Shown here: positions 14,284 through 21,774 of the stretch, piece by piece
Position numbering within the stretch: the first letter of the stretch is position 1
How the letters are laid out: each line of letters starts with the position of its first letter
From: Candidatus Omnitrophota bacterium
GTDB taxonomy: Bacteria > Omnitrophota > Gorgyraeia > Aquiviventales > Aquiviventaceae
DNA: 22,659 nucleotides
Reading direction: 5' to 3'
NCBI GenBank assembly: GCA_016180605.1
Contig: JACPAW010000158.1
Span: 1-22,659, forward strand
Position numbers and translations under genes: made by a program
Notes under the pieces: model-generated
Databases searched by the model: none
What the model saw: only the letters and a program-made list of their open reading frames with translations
Told to the model about the DNA's origin: nothing

Positions 14284-14334
14284 AGATACAAGAAACCTTA
14301 ATTCATTCTCTAGTTTTTGGTCTCCAGTCTGAGG
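14248..14334. repeat. Heptad-repeat hairpin 5 (GT4-GT9 to GT4)
   Basis: The left arm is seven units (gagacag, gagacag, gagacat, gagacta, gagacta, aagatac, aagaaac; 14248-14296), of which the first five lie inside the upstream coding sequence and supply its stop. The right arm is tctctag, tttttgg, tctccag, tctgagg (14307-14334). The last unit abuts the ATG at 14335 with no gap. Pairing is weaker than in the other elements. Confidence 0.8.
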
Positions 14335-15477
14335 ATGCGAATTCTTCAAATCACCTCGCATCTTAATGTAGGCGGAGTGACGCGCTATATCCTCTCTTTG
14401 TCCAAGGCGCTTAAAGAGCAAGGTCATGAAATCTTCCTGGCTTCTGCTGCCGGGGAATGCGACCCGGAGGCTTTGGAGCTTGGGTTTAAGCGGTGGGTGG
14501 TGTCCTTGCATACCAGCGCGGAATTTAGCCCCCAGGTTTTTCTGGCGGATTTTCGGCTTCGCGCCAAGCTTAAGAAAGAGCCCGTCGATATCCTCCATGC
14601 GCACACGCCTGTTTCACAAGTTCTCTCCGAGAGGCTCTCCCGCTGGGCAGGCGTTCCTTATGTGACCACGTGGCATGGTTTTTTTCGAAAAAACCTAGGG
14701 CGGAAGCTTTGGCCTTGCGTTGGAGATCGGACGATTGCCATCAGCCAACCGGTTCGGGAGGATCTGCTTCATACTTTCCAAGTTCCGGATTCTCGAATTC
14801 GGCTGATTCCCAACGGAATCGACCCCAACGCTTACGCCCGATCTATGAATGAGCAAGAGTGGCAGCAACGACGTCGCCAAATCGGTTTACCGCCAGGATG
14901 CCTGGTTGTTGGAACCATCAGCCGCCTGGTGGAATCTAAGGGCATCGACCTTCTCCTGCGTTGTTTCTCTGCAATATGCATGAAGGTTCCAGAGGCACAT
15001 TTGTTGATTGTAGGAGATGGCAGCATGCGAATTCAGTTGCAGCGTCTGGCGGAAGAATTGTCTATTGCAGAGAAAGTCCATTTTACCGGCTCGGTTGCGG
15101 CTGTGCGCGATTGGCTTTGGCTGATGGATGTTTTTGTTTTTCTTCCTGCCAAGGAGGAAGGTTTTGGATTGACTCTGCTTGAGGCGATGGCAACGCGTCG
15201 GCCGGTAGTCGCTCTGCGGCGTGGAAAAGGCGCTCCATGGGTTCTGGACCAGGCTGGGGTAGCCGCGGTCGTGGAGCCGGAAGATCAAGAAGGGTTGGTA
15301 GCAGCAGTTACCGGGTTTTTGCGAAATCAGCAGGCAGCGGAAGCAGCCGGCTTGCGGGCGTTTGAAACGGTTCAGCAGCACTATAGCCTCTCGCGCATGG
15401 CCACGGAGGTGGAATCCGTGTACAAGGAAGTTGTAGAGGTCAGAAATCAGAAATCAGAAGTCAGAAATCAGATTTAG
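14335..15477 (+). CDS. GT4 family glycosyltransferase
   Basis: A GT-B fold enzyme of 380 residues. The N-terminal domain opens MRILQITSHLNVGGVTRYIL and contains ILHAHTPVSQVLSERL and VTTWHGFF. The C-terminal GT4 domain has IPNGIDPNAY, GTISRLVESKGIDLLL, LLIVGDGSMR and the E-x7-E type motif in KEEGFGLTLLEAMATRRPVV. Sugar and acceptor cannot be told from sequence; the surrounding heptosyltransferases suggest LPS core or O-glycan assembly at the cytoplasmic membrane. The start at 14335 is in contact with the heptad hairpin; a GTG at 14317 would lie inside the repeat. The C-terminal residues after VVEV (RNQKSEVRNQI) are encoded by hairpin 6 and are probably a late addition to the protein. Confidence 0.88.
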   Translation: MRILQITSHLNVGGVTRYILSLSKALKEQGHEIFLASAAGECDPEALELGFKRWVVSLHTSAEFSPQVFLADFRLRAKLKKEPVDILHAHTPVSQVLSERLSRWAGVPYVTTWHGFFRKNLGRKLWPCVGDRTIAISQPVREDLLHTFQVPDSRIRLIPNGIDPNAYARSMNEQEWQQRRRQIGLPPGCLVVGTISRLVESKGIDLLLRCFSAICMKVPEAHLLIVGDGSMRIQLQRLAEELSIAEKVHFTGSVAAVRDWLWLMDVFVFLPAKEEGFGLTLLEAMATRRPVVALRRGKGAPWVLDQAGVAAVVEPEDQEGLVAAVTGFLRNQQAAEAAGLRAFETVQQHYSLSRMATEVESVYKEVVEVRNQKSEVRNQI

Positions 15478-15542
15478 TAATTTCTAATTCTGACCTCTGA
15501 CCTCTGACCTCTGACCTCTGAAACCTGGTGTCTGAAGTCGGA
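15439..15542. repeat. Heptad-repeat hairpin 6 (GT4 to GT9)
   Basis: The left arm is five units (gtcagaa, atcagaa, atcagaa, gtcagaa, atcagat; 15439-15473) lying inside the preceding gene. A short AT-rich loop holds the TAG stop at 15475. The right arm is eight units (attctga, cctctga four times, aacctgg, tgtctga, agtcgga; 15487-15542). It ends six bases before the ATG at 15549. Confidence 0.88.
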
Positions 15543-15548
15543 TATCGA

Positions 15549-16568
15549 ATGGAACGCATCCTGGTGGTTCTTCCTAACTGGTTGGGGGAGACGTTGTTTG
15601 CTACTCCCTTCTTGCGGTTGTTGCGCGATCAGCATCCTCAAGCGAAAATTCTCACGCTTGGATGGTCCCAATGCCGGGAAATTCTTGGATTTAACCCTTG
15701 TGTGGATGGCCACATCGACTACCAAGAGCATTCGCTGTGGCACTCTTTGCTCCCTTCGTTTCGTCTTATGGGTCATTTGCGCGCCGAGGGTTTTGACCAT
15801 GTTTTTATCCTTCGCAGGAGTTTTTCGCGTACCCTGCTTTTGGTTTTAGCGGGTATTCCAGAACGCGTGGGCTTCGCGAGCCCAAAGAGTGGTTGGTTGC
15901 TGACCCAAAAAGTGGTCATGGAAGAAAAGCCGCTACATAAGGCGTTGACTTCTTTGAAGCTACTGGGAGATTCCAACTCCTTCGCGCCATCTTTTGAATA
16001 TGTTGCTACCGAAGCAGAACAGCGCTGGGCGCGAGACTGGCTGGGTGGGCAAGGATTAACGAAATCGGAAACCGTTGTCTTTCTTCATCCGGGAGCCAAC
16101 TGGGATCATAAGCGCTGGAAGAGTGAACGTTTTGCGATGCTCGGTGACCAGCTCGTTCAACGGTTTCATTGTAAGATTGCAGTCAGCGGTGGCCCGGAAG
16201 ATTTATCTCTTGCAGAAGCGGTCTGCGCAAAAATGTCCTCGAAGACGATCAATTTAGCAGGGAAAACATCGCTGCGGCAATTTGCCGCCTGCCTGACCCA
16301 AGCGCAGCTGTTTATCTCCAACGATACCGGAGTTCTGCATCTTGCAGCCGCCCTGAAGCGTCCGCTGATTGGGCTTTACGGCCCCACTTCTGCTCTGCTG
16401 ACAGGCCCTTTGGGAGATTCAGAGCGTATCCGGGTTCTACAGCATCCAGGGTGTTGCCCGCACGTTCCTTGTTACGATCCACAACAGCCGCACCCTGGGA
16501 TGGATAGCATCGAGGTGGGAGAAGTATTCGCGGCTGCAACGGAGCTTCTTCAAAGGATGAAAGGATAG
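15549..16568 (+). CDS. GT9 heptosyltransferase (WaaF-like)
   Basis: The 339-residue protein has the GT9 pattern: ILVVLPNWLGETLFATPFLRLL at the N-terminus, ILRRSFSRTLLLVLAGIPERVGF, FLHPGANWDHKRWKSERFA in the nucleotide-binding half, and FISNDTGVLHLAAALKRPLIGLYGPT. This layout is that of lipopolysaccharide heptosyltransferase II, which adds heptose from ADP-heptose to the inner core. An oddity is that the usual Gly-Asp after the first strand is Gly-Glu (G13-E14), at the position where heptosyltransferases carry a catalytic aspartate. The C-terminal Cys motif is reduced (GCCPHVPCYDP). The ATG at 15549 was chosen over a GTG at 15528, which lies within the heptad arm. Confidence 0.88.
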   Translation: MERILVVLPNWLGETLFATPFLRLLRDQHPQAKILTLGWSQCREILGFNPCVDGHIDYQEHSLWHSLLPSFRLMGHLRAEGFDHVFILRRSFSRTLLLVLAGIPERVGFASPKSGWLLTQKVVMEEKPLHKALTSLKLLGDSNSFAPSFEYVATEAEQRWARDWLGGQGLTKSETVVFLHPGANWDHKRWKSERFAMLGDQLVQRFHCKIAVSGGPEDLSLAEAVCAKMSSKTINLAGKTSLRQFAACLTQAQLFISNDTGVLHLAAALKRPLIGLYGPTSALLTGPLGDSERIRVLQHPGCCPHVPCYDPQQPHPGMDSIEVGEVFAAATELLQRMKG

Positions 16569-16675
16569 ACTCCAGACATCAGACTCCAGACTTCAGCAAG
16601 AGCAAAACTATTTCACACCGCATCGCCATTTGCTTTTTTCTGATGTCTGATATCTGATATCTGATATCTGATATG
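16569..16675. repeat. Heptad-repeat hairpin 7 (GT9 to GT9)
   Basis: The left arm is four units (actccag, acatcag, actccag, acttcag; 16569-16596), starting directly after the TAG at 16566-16568. A 39-nt loop follows. The right arm is ttttctg, atgtctg and atatctg three times (16636-16670). The next partial unit contains the start codon itself (atATG, 16671-16675). Confidence 0.88.
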
Positions 16676-17728
16676 GATCGCACTACATCGCTGAAGCAAC
16701 GCATCCTCGTGATAGGGCCGTCTAATATCGGGGATGCGATCTTGGCGGCTGATGTATTCTCTCTTCTGCATCGTTGTTTCCCGAAGGCGTACTTGGCAGT
16801 TGTCATCGGAAGCCGTGCTAAGACGCTCTTTGAAGAGGATCCCCGCATTCATTCCATCGTGGATGCGGGGCTGTTTGATTCTTTCGTGGGGAAACTCAAG
16901 CTCGCCCTGTCCTTATGGCGTTATCAACCACACCTGATCGTGGATTTGCGCCACACGCTTTATCCATTTTTACTCAAACCTCAGCGCGCCTGGCGTTATT
17001 TAATTCAGCCTCCCAAGAGGATAGAGCATATGCGGGAGCGCCATTGTTGGAAGCTGATGCACCAAGTACCGCAAGTGGCTCGGATCGTTAAAAGCGCAGA
17101 AGCCCCTTCGGTTCCTCAGGGCGCGCTTCAAGCAGGGGAGCGGGGTGGGCTTTGGTGGTCCTCTCGAGACCTAGCACAGGCGCAGACGCTGTGCAAGCGC
17201 TGGCAGCTGAGGGAAGATCGACCGCTGGTTGTCATTTGTCCTGGGGCGCGCAGCCACATCAAGCGCTGGCTGGCTGAAGGTTTTGCCAGTGTTGCCGATC
17301 GATTGATCCAGGAGTGTGCGTGTGAAATTCTCTTTTCCGGTGAACCTACGGAAAAAAACCACGTTGAAGAAATCATTGGCACGATGACGCAGCCGGCACA
17401 CAGTGCCGTCGGGGTCACGACGATACGGCAGCTAGGAGCACTCATGGCGCGCGCGAAGGTCGTGATCACCAACGATTCCGCCTCGCTGCATTTGGCTTCT
17501 GCTCTTGGCGTTCCGACGGTTGCTCTTTTTGGGCCTACGGATGAAAGAAAGTACGGCCCGACGGCAGCCCGAAGTATCACGGTGCGCCGGCGCCTCTTCT
17601 GCGCGCCCTGCGAAAGGTCCTTATGCCGCTACAACCATGAGTGCATGCGATTCATCCATGCGGATGAAGTGTTTCGCATCGCGCAAACATTCTTAGTCAA
17701 TCCCTCATTCGGTACGCACCATGCCTAG
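16673..17728 (+). CDS. GT9 heptosyltransferase-like protein
   Basis: A GT9-type protein of 351 residues. ILVIGPSNIGDAILAADVF gives the N-terminal strand with the GD pair. The middle has VDLRHTLYPFLLKP, and the C-terminal half VVICPGARSHIKRWLAEGFA, VITNDSASLHLASALGVPTVALFGPTDERKYGP and the Cys-rich segment CAPCERSLCRYNHECM. It probably adds a heptose or related sugar to the LPS core. There is an unusual stretch at about residues 140-165 without obvious homology. The start codon is part of the last heptad of hairpin 7. The 3' end overlaps the next gene by 8 bp. Confidence 0.87.
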   Translation: MDRTTSLKQRILVIGPSNIGDAILAADVFSLLHRCFPKAYLAVVIGSRAKTLFEEDPRIHSIVDAGLFDSFVGKLKLALSLWRYQPHLIVDLRHTLYPFLLKPQRAWRYLIQPPKRIEHMRERHCWKLMHQVPQVARIVKSAEAPSVPQGALQAGERGGLWWSSRDLAQAQTLCKRWQLREDRPLVVICPGARSHIKRWLAEGFASVADRLIQECACEILFSGEPTEKNHVEEIIGTMTQPAHSAVGVTTIRQLGALMARAKVVITNDSASLHLASALGVPTVALFGPTDERKYGPTAARSITVRRRLFCAPCERSLCRYNHECMRFIHADEVFRIAQTFLVNPSFGTHHA

Positions 17729-18779
17729 TGTTCAGACTCTTATCCCCACCAGGCTGCTGCTCATCCGTTTGGATCGACTAGGCGACGTGGTTCTTTCCAT
17801 TCCCACCATCGAGATGTTGCGTCGGTATTTTCCGCACGTATTTTTGGCGATAATGGTGCGCCCTGCTTGTAAGGATGTAGTGGAAAATCATCCCGCTCTC
17901 AACGAGCTTCTCCTCTATGACAAGGAAGGAACCGATGGAACCTGGCTTGGGACCGTTCGTTTCGCGAAAAAATTGCGTCGCTTTCAATTCGATATGGCAC
18001 TTGTGTTGCATCCTAGCAGCCGTTCCCATTGGATTCCCTGGTTGGCGAGAATCCCCATCCGTATAGGCTTTAATCGAAAAAGCCCATGGCTTCTGACACA
18101 TCGACTGCCGCACGAGAAACAAGAAGGCCAAAAGCACGAAGCACTTTATACGCTAGGCACACTCCGAATTTTTGGGATTACACCCATAGAAAATCCACCA
18201 CCGCCGGTCATCATCCTTCAGCCAGCTGCCATCCGTCGGGTGAAGACACTGCTGCAGGAAGCAGGCTTAAAGACTCAAGAATCGCTGATCGCCATTCATC
18301 CTTCAGCCAGCTGTATTTCCAAGCGTTGGATGCCGGAGCGTTTTGCTCAAGTGGCGGATTGGTTGGTTCAGAATGATGGCGCTAAAGTCTGCTTGATTGC
18401 CGGGGCAGAGGATCGGTCTTTGGCGGATGCCGTGGCTCGTTTGATGCGCCAACCCTCCTTGAACCTGGCTGGAAAGCTGACGGTAGCGGAGCTTGCGGCC
18501 CTCTTAACGCAATGCCGCCTTCTTCTTTCCAATGATTCAGGCCCCGTGCATGTCGCTGCTGCGGTGGGGATACCGGTAGTCGACATTTTTGGGCGCAACC
18601 AACAGGGTCTTTCTCCCAAGCGCTGGGGTCCGCTAGGGAAGGGTCATGTGGTTCTCCATAAGGAAGTGGGCTGCATTACTTGTCTTGCCCATCGCTGTGA
18701 TATCGAATTTTTATGTCTTACGGCGCTGACAGCGGATGAAGTCTATCGCGCTGTCAAATCCGTATTGAAGCGTGTGTGA
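17721..18779 (+). CDS. GT9 heptosyltransferase-like protein
   Basis: A GT9-type protein of 352 residues: LLLIRLDRLGDVVLSIPTIEML, ALVLHPSSRSHWIPWLARIPIRIGF, AIHPSASCISKRWMPERFA, LLSNDSGPVHVAAAVGIPVVDIFG, and CITCLAHRCDIEFLCL near the end. The overlap with the preceding gene (ATG 17721, stop 17726-17728) means coupled translation and a shared transcript. It is the last gene of the glycosyltransferase block. The role is inferred to be core heptose transfer; donor and acceptor cannot be read from the sequence. Confidence 0.88.
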   Translation: MPSVQTLIPTRLLLIRLDRLGDVVLSIPTIEMLRRYFPHVFLAIMVRPACKDVVENHPALNELLLYDKEGTDGTWLGTVRFAKKLRRFQFDMALVLHPSSRSHWIPWLARIPIRIGFNRKSPWLLTHRLPHEKQEGQKHEALYTLGTLRIFGITPIENPPPPVIILQPAAIRRVKTLLQEAGLKTQESLIAIHPSASCISKRWMPERFAQVADWLVQNDGAKVCLIAGAEDRSLADAVARLMRQPSLNLAGKLTVAELAALLTQCRLLLSNDSGPVHVAAAVGIPVVDIFGRNQQGLSPKRWGPLGKGHVVLHKEVGCITCLAHRCDIEFLCLTALTADEVYRAVKSVLKRV

Positions 18780-18786
18780 GGCAAGA

Positions 18787-18815
18787 TTGACTTTGCCGGC
18801 AATTCCCGATTAAAT
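18787..18815 (+). promoter_or_regulatory. Sigma-70-type promoter for the VKOR-DsbA gene, predicted leaderless
   Basis: TTGACT (18787-18792), a 17-nt spacer and TTAAAT (18810-18815). The ATG at 18822 follows six bases after the -10, so the transcript should begin at or beside the start codon. No Shine-Dalgarno is present. Confidence 0.6.
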
Positions 18816-18821
18816 AAAGCC

Positions 18822-20009
18822 ATGCAAACCCGCCGTACCGTAACCGGATGTCTCTTGTTGAGTCTTCTGGGTATTCTGATTTGCGGCTACATGGCTTTTC
18901 TGCACCTGGGACTCTTAAGGGGCGAGCTCTTTGGCGGCATAGGCTGTGGCACAAGCGGTGTCTTCAATTGTCATGCCGTAACCGGCAGCAAATGGGGCTC
19001 CTTTCTTGGAATTCCACTGGCCCTCTGGGGCATGATTGGCTACCTTGCCGTGTTCGCACTTTCGTTGCTGGCCCGGCATGGCGGCGAATGGTCCGTGAAT
19101 GCCGTCAAAATCATCTTTCTATTGGCGGTTATCTTTCTTATGCTCGATGTCGCCTTGGCAATCCTGATGGTTTTCGTCATTCGCTTTTTCTGCCTGTTCT
19201 GCCTGCTGACTTATGGCGTTAACTTAGGGTTGCTTATCCTCTCTGCGCGCAGTCAAGAGAGGCCGAAAATCGGCGATTCCATCAAGGCGCTGCGGGCATT
19301 GGTCCCTCATTCGCAGCAATCTGCAGTCACCGGCTTCTGGGCAATCGTGCTGGTGGGAGCCATCGGAGTGCTAGCCGTCCATTACGCGACCTTGTTTGTC
19401 CTGCGCGGAAGCCCAGGGGCCATGCGGGAGCAGTTGCGGGAATACATCAGCAGGCAACAGCGCGTATTGGTTCGGATCAACGGGCATCCGATGATCGGCT
19501 CACCGAATGCGCCGATACAAATCGTTGAGTACAGCGATTTTCTCTGTCCTGCTTGCCAGCGGGCGTCTGAGCTTACTCCGATCATTCTTGCCAGCCACCG
19601 TTTCGATGCGGTGTTCGTTTTCAAACATTATCCCCTGGATACGACCTGCAACAACAAAATCAGCCGACTCGTACATCCGGGTGCTTGCCAATTGGCTGCA
19701 GGGGGCGTTTGCGCTCATGAGCAGGGTCGATTCTGGGAGTATCACGATTTTATCTTCGAACGAGGGCCGAAATACCGCGTTTCCGATTTAGAGAAGGATC
19801 TGCCCCATTTGAAGCTGGATATCCCACGCTTTCAGGCCTGCCTGAATTCGGGAAAGGGAATGGAGGCCGTCAAGAAAGATATAGAAGAAGGCGCCTCCAT
19901 CGGCGTGGGAAGCACGCCGACTTACGTCGTCAATGGGTTTCCCATCGCAGGCGGCATGAATCCTGCGGCTTTCGAAGATCTTCTTTCAGTGTTGAAGGAG
20001 CTGAATTAA
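18822..20009 (+). CDS. VKOR domain fused to a DsbA-like thioredoxin domain
   Basis: A 395-residue membrane protein for disulfide bond formation in the envelope. Residues 1-150 are a VKOR-type quinone-linked four-to-five helix domain: loop cysteines C42 and C50 (CGTSGVFNC), GSFLGIPLALWGMIGY, and the redox CLFC at 124-127 near the end of a helix. A transmembrane helix near 170-195 (WAIVLVGAIGVLAVHYATLF) leads to a periplasmic DsbA-like domain. That domain has CPAC at 242-245 (EYSDFLCPACQ) and the cis-proline loop GSTPTYVVNG. Such fusions replace the separate DsbB and DsbA proteins. Two further cysteines in the DsbA part (TTCNN and GACQLAAGGVC) may form an extra disulfide. The next gene, bcp, overlaps by one base. 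Confidence 0.93.
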   Translation: MQTRRTVTGCLLLSLLGILICGYMAFLHLGLLRGELFGGIGCGTSGVFNCHAVTGSKWGSFLGIPLALWGMIGYLAVFALSLLARHGGEWSVNAVKIIFLLAVIFLMLDVALAILMVFVIRFFCLFCLLTYGVNLGLLILSARSQERPKIGDSIKALRALVPHSQQSAVTGFWAIVLVGAIGVLAVHYATLFVLRGSPGAMREQLREYISRQQRVLVRINGHPMIGSPNAPIQIVEYSDFLCPACQRASELTPIILASHRFDAVFVFKHYPLDTTCNNKISRLVHPGACQLAAGGVCAHEQGRFWEYHDFIFERGPKYRVSDLEKDLPHLKLDIPRFQACLNSGKGMEAVKKDIEEGASIGVGSTPTYVVNGFPIAGGMNPAAFEDLLSVLKELN

Positions 20010-20521
20010 TGGCAAACTTACCCTTGCGTGAAGGAATGGAAGCTCCGGACTTTACCTTGCGTTCGCATCGCGGAGAAACCGTACGCCTTTCTTCTCTACT
20101 CGGACGGAAGGTGGTCCTTTATTTCTACCCCAAAGACGATACACCGGGTTGCACGAAAGAAGCCTGTGCTTTTCGGGATTCTTTTGGGGAGGTGACCGAA
20201 GCCGGTGCTGTGATCTTAGGGGTCAGCCGTGATGATGAGACTTCCCATCGGCGTTTTGCTGAAAAATACGGCCTTAACTTTCTGTTGCTCAGCGACCCCG
20301 ATGCCCAGATTTGCCGCGCCTATGGGGTTTGGGCAAAGCGCTCGCTTTACGGGCGCAATTTCTTAGGAATCATCCGTGCCACTTTCGTGATCGATCCTGC
20401 CGGGCGCATCGCTGCCATTTATCCCAAGGTCAAGGTAGAAAATCATGCCCAAGAGGTGCTTGCCACGCTCCAGAAAATGCCGGATCTAGACTTGGTAGGA
20501 CGGGCAAAGGGAAGGGCCTAG
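20009..20521 (+). CDS. bcp: Peroxiredoxin Bcp/PrxQ
   Basis: A 170-residue thiol peroxidase. Motifs are GMEAPDFTLRSHRGE, VVLYFYPKDDTPGCTKEACAFRD with the peroxidatic C48 and resolving C53 (five-residue spacing typical of Bcp), and a conserved ATFVIDPAGRI. It reduces peroxides using thioredoxin-like donors. AAGGAG at 19994-19999 is a good Shine-Dalgarno. The ATG overlaps the stop of the VKOR-DsbA gene, so a shared transcript is likely and fits a redox pairing. Its 3' end overlaps the convergent nth gene by 36 bp. Confidence 0.95.
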   Translation: MANLPLREGMEAPDFTLRSHRGETVRLSSLLGRKVVLYFYPKDDTPGCTKEACAFRDSFGEVTEAGAVILGVSRDDETSHRRFAEKYGLNFLLLSDPDAQICRAYGVWAKRSLYGRNFLGIIRATFVIDPAGRIAAIYPKVKVENHAQEVLATLQKMPDLDLVGRAKGRA

Positions 20522-21136
20522 GGGGCAGGAGGCGCATTTCGGAGATTTGGCGCTACAAACCAGACGGCCATGCGTGATCATTTGATGCCCGAAGCGCGTC
20601 CAGTTGGCTTTAGGGACGAGCTGCATTAAGTCTTGCTCGATTTTGTCGCGGTCTTTCTGAGCGCTTAAGCCCATGCGAAGGCTTAAGCGCATGACGTGGG
20701 TGTCCACGACGATTCCCTGTTGGCAGCCGAAAGCATTGCCGAGGACGACATTCGCTGTTTTACGGGCAACCCCGGGTAGTTGAAGAAGATCTTCCATCTG
20801 TTGGGGGATCTGTCCTTCAAAGCGATCGATTAGCATTTTGCAAGCACGTTGAATGCTGGAAGCTTTGTTACGGTAGAAATTGACCCGTGAAATATCCTGC
20901 TGCAGCATTTCCAATGTGGCTTGGGCGTAGTCGGAGGCACTTTGATATTTTTTGAACAAATCCACTGTGACCTTATTGACCAGGGCATCCGTGCACTGAG
21001 CCGAGAGGATCGTTGCTACCAGCAATTCCAGAGGATTGGAGTATTTCAGGGAGCAATGAGCATCCGGGTAGGCTTGCTCTAAGGCGGCTAGGATCTTCGT
21101 GATGCGCTTTTGGGCAGAAGCTGATACGGACGACAT
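20486..21136 (-). CDS. nth: Endonuclease III
   Basis: A 216-residue DNA glycosylase/AP lyase for oxidised pyrimidines. The helix-hairpin-helix LPGVARKTANVVLGNAF contains the catalytic K126, and D145 stands in VVDTHVMRL. The iron-sulfur cluster cysteines are C194, C201, C204 and C211, giving C-x6-C-x2-C-x6-C; the E. coli enzyme has x5 in the last gap. It is the only minus-strand gene in the window and converges on bcp with overlapping 3' ends. Its ATG (21134-21136) follows six bases after a clear -10 box. Confidence 0.96.
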   Translation of the reverse strand: MSSVSASAQKRITKILAALEQAYPDAHCSLKYSNPLELLVATILSAQCTDALVNKVTVDLFKKYQSASDYAQATLEMLQQDISRVNFYRNKASSIQRACKMLIDRFEGQIPQQMEDLLQLPGVARKTANVVLGNAFGCQQGIVVDTHVMRLSLRMGLSAQKDRDKIEQDLMQLVPKANWTRFGHQMITHGRLVCSAKSPKCASCPLGPSLCPSYQV

Positions 21137-21142
21137 GGGGTC

Positions 21143-21171
21143 ATTCTACGAGCAGCAACCCGTTGCTGCAA
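21143..21171 (-). promoter_or_regulatory. nth: nth promoter with an embedded palindrome, predicted leaderless
   Basis: On the minus strand, TTGCAG (21171-21166), a 17-nt spacer and TAGAAT (21148-21143) stand six bases before the ATG. An inverted repeat GCAGCAAC/GTTGCTGC (21152-21169, 2-nt centre) covers part of the -35 and most of the spacer, a suitable place for a repressor. Confidence 0.6.
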
Positions 21172-21184
21172 GTGCGGAGTGCGG

Positions 21185-21769
21185 ATGAGTGTTGTCGTTG
21201 AAGATCGAAGAAAGTCCACGCGAGACTTGGTAGGAAAGCGTTTTGAAGTCAGCCTCATCCGGCCGGAGGGGGTCCTTCTGGCGGATGGCATCAATGTCAG
21301 TCGAGGCGGTATTTGCTGCCGGTTGAATGAAACGCTGGAAGTGCGCTCCTTGGTCAAGCTGAAGATCGCTTCGGCTAAACAAGTCCTTTCTGCTCATCAG
21401 GCGGTTGAGTGTGCTGGACGGGTGATGTGGGTCGTCCAGCGTTTGGATTTACGCTCCGACCCGCCTTTTCTTTTCGATGTGGGAATCGAGTTCATCAAAC
21501 CCCCGTCGCTGTTGCAAAAACTGACCCACCGAAGGAGTAGCGATACGGCTGGACCTCGGTTGAAAGCAAGCGCTCCGTTGCGTCTTACTTTTGCGCAAAT
21601 CCGCGGCCGTACGTTCGTGCCTCGTTTGAGTCGGACAGTGGCACGTCCCTTGAGCTGGCATCTGGTGGTGACGGTGGATGGCGTGCCTTGCTTCAGCGGG
21701 CACTTTGCATCCCAGCAGTCAGCAATGAGTGCTTGGGACAAGTTCAAACGGCAGAAAACACGTCGATAG
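21185..21769 (+). CDS. PilZ-domain protein
   Basis: A 194-residue cytoplasmic protein. The N-terminal half carries the PilZ c-di-GMP-binding signature: the RRKSTR arginine motif near the start (residues 8-13), then NVSRGGICC (the D/N-x-S-x-x-G motif) about 25 residues later, and the late strand FLFDVGIEFI. The last 75 residues, with GRTFVPRLSR and WHLVVTVDGVPCFSGHF, are not recognised and may be a partner or output domain. GGAG at 21176-21179 favours the ATG at 21185; a GTG at 21179 would add two residues and is less well placed. It diverges from nth, with only 48 bp between. Confidence 0.8.
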   Translation: MSVVVEDRRKSTRDLVGKRFEVSLIRPEGVLLADGINVSRGGICCRLNETLEVRSLVKLKIASAKQVLSAHQAVECAGRVMWVVQRLDLRSDPPFLFDVGIEFIKPPSLLQKLTHRRSSDTAGPRLKASAPLRLTFAQIRGRTFVPRLSRTVARPLSWHLVVTVDGVPCFSGHFASQQSAMSAWDKFKRQKTRR

Positions 21770-21774
21770 TCCAC

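Noticed and set aside
15439..15542. CRISPR array suspected from the short repeats
   Set aside because: Units are 7 nt in direct contact with no spacers, arranged as inverted arms; no cas genes are nearby.
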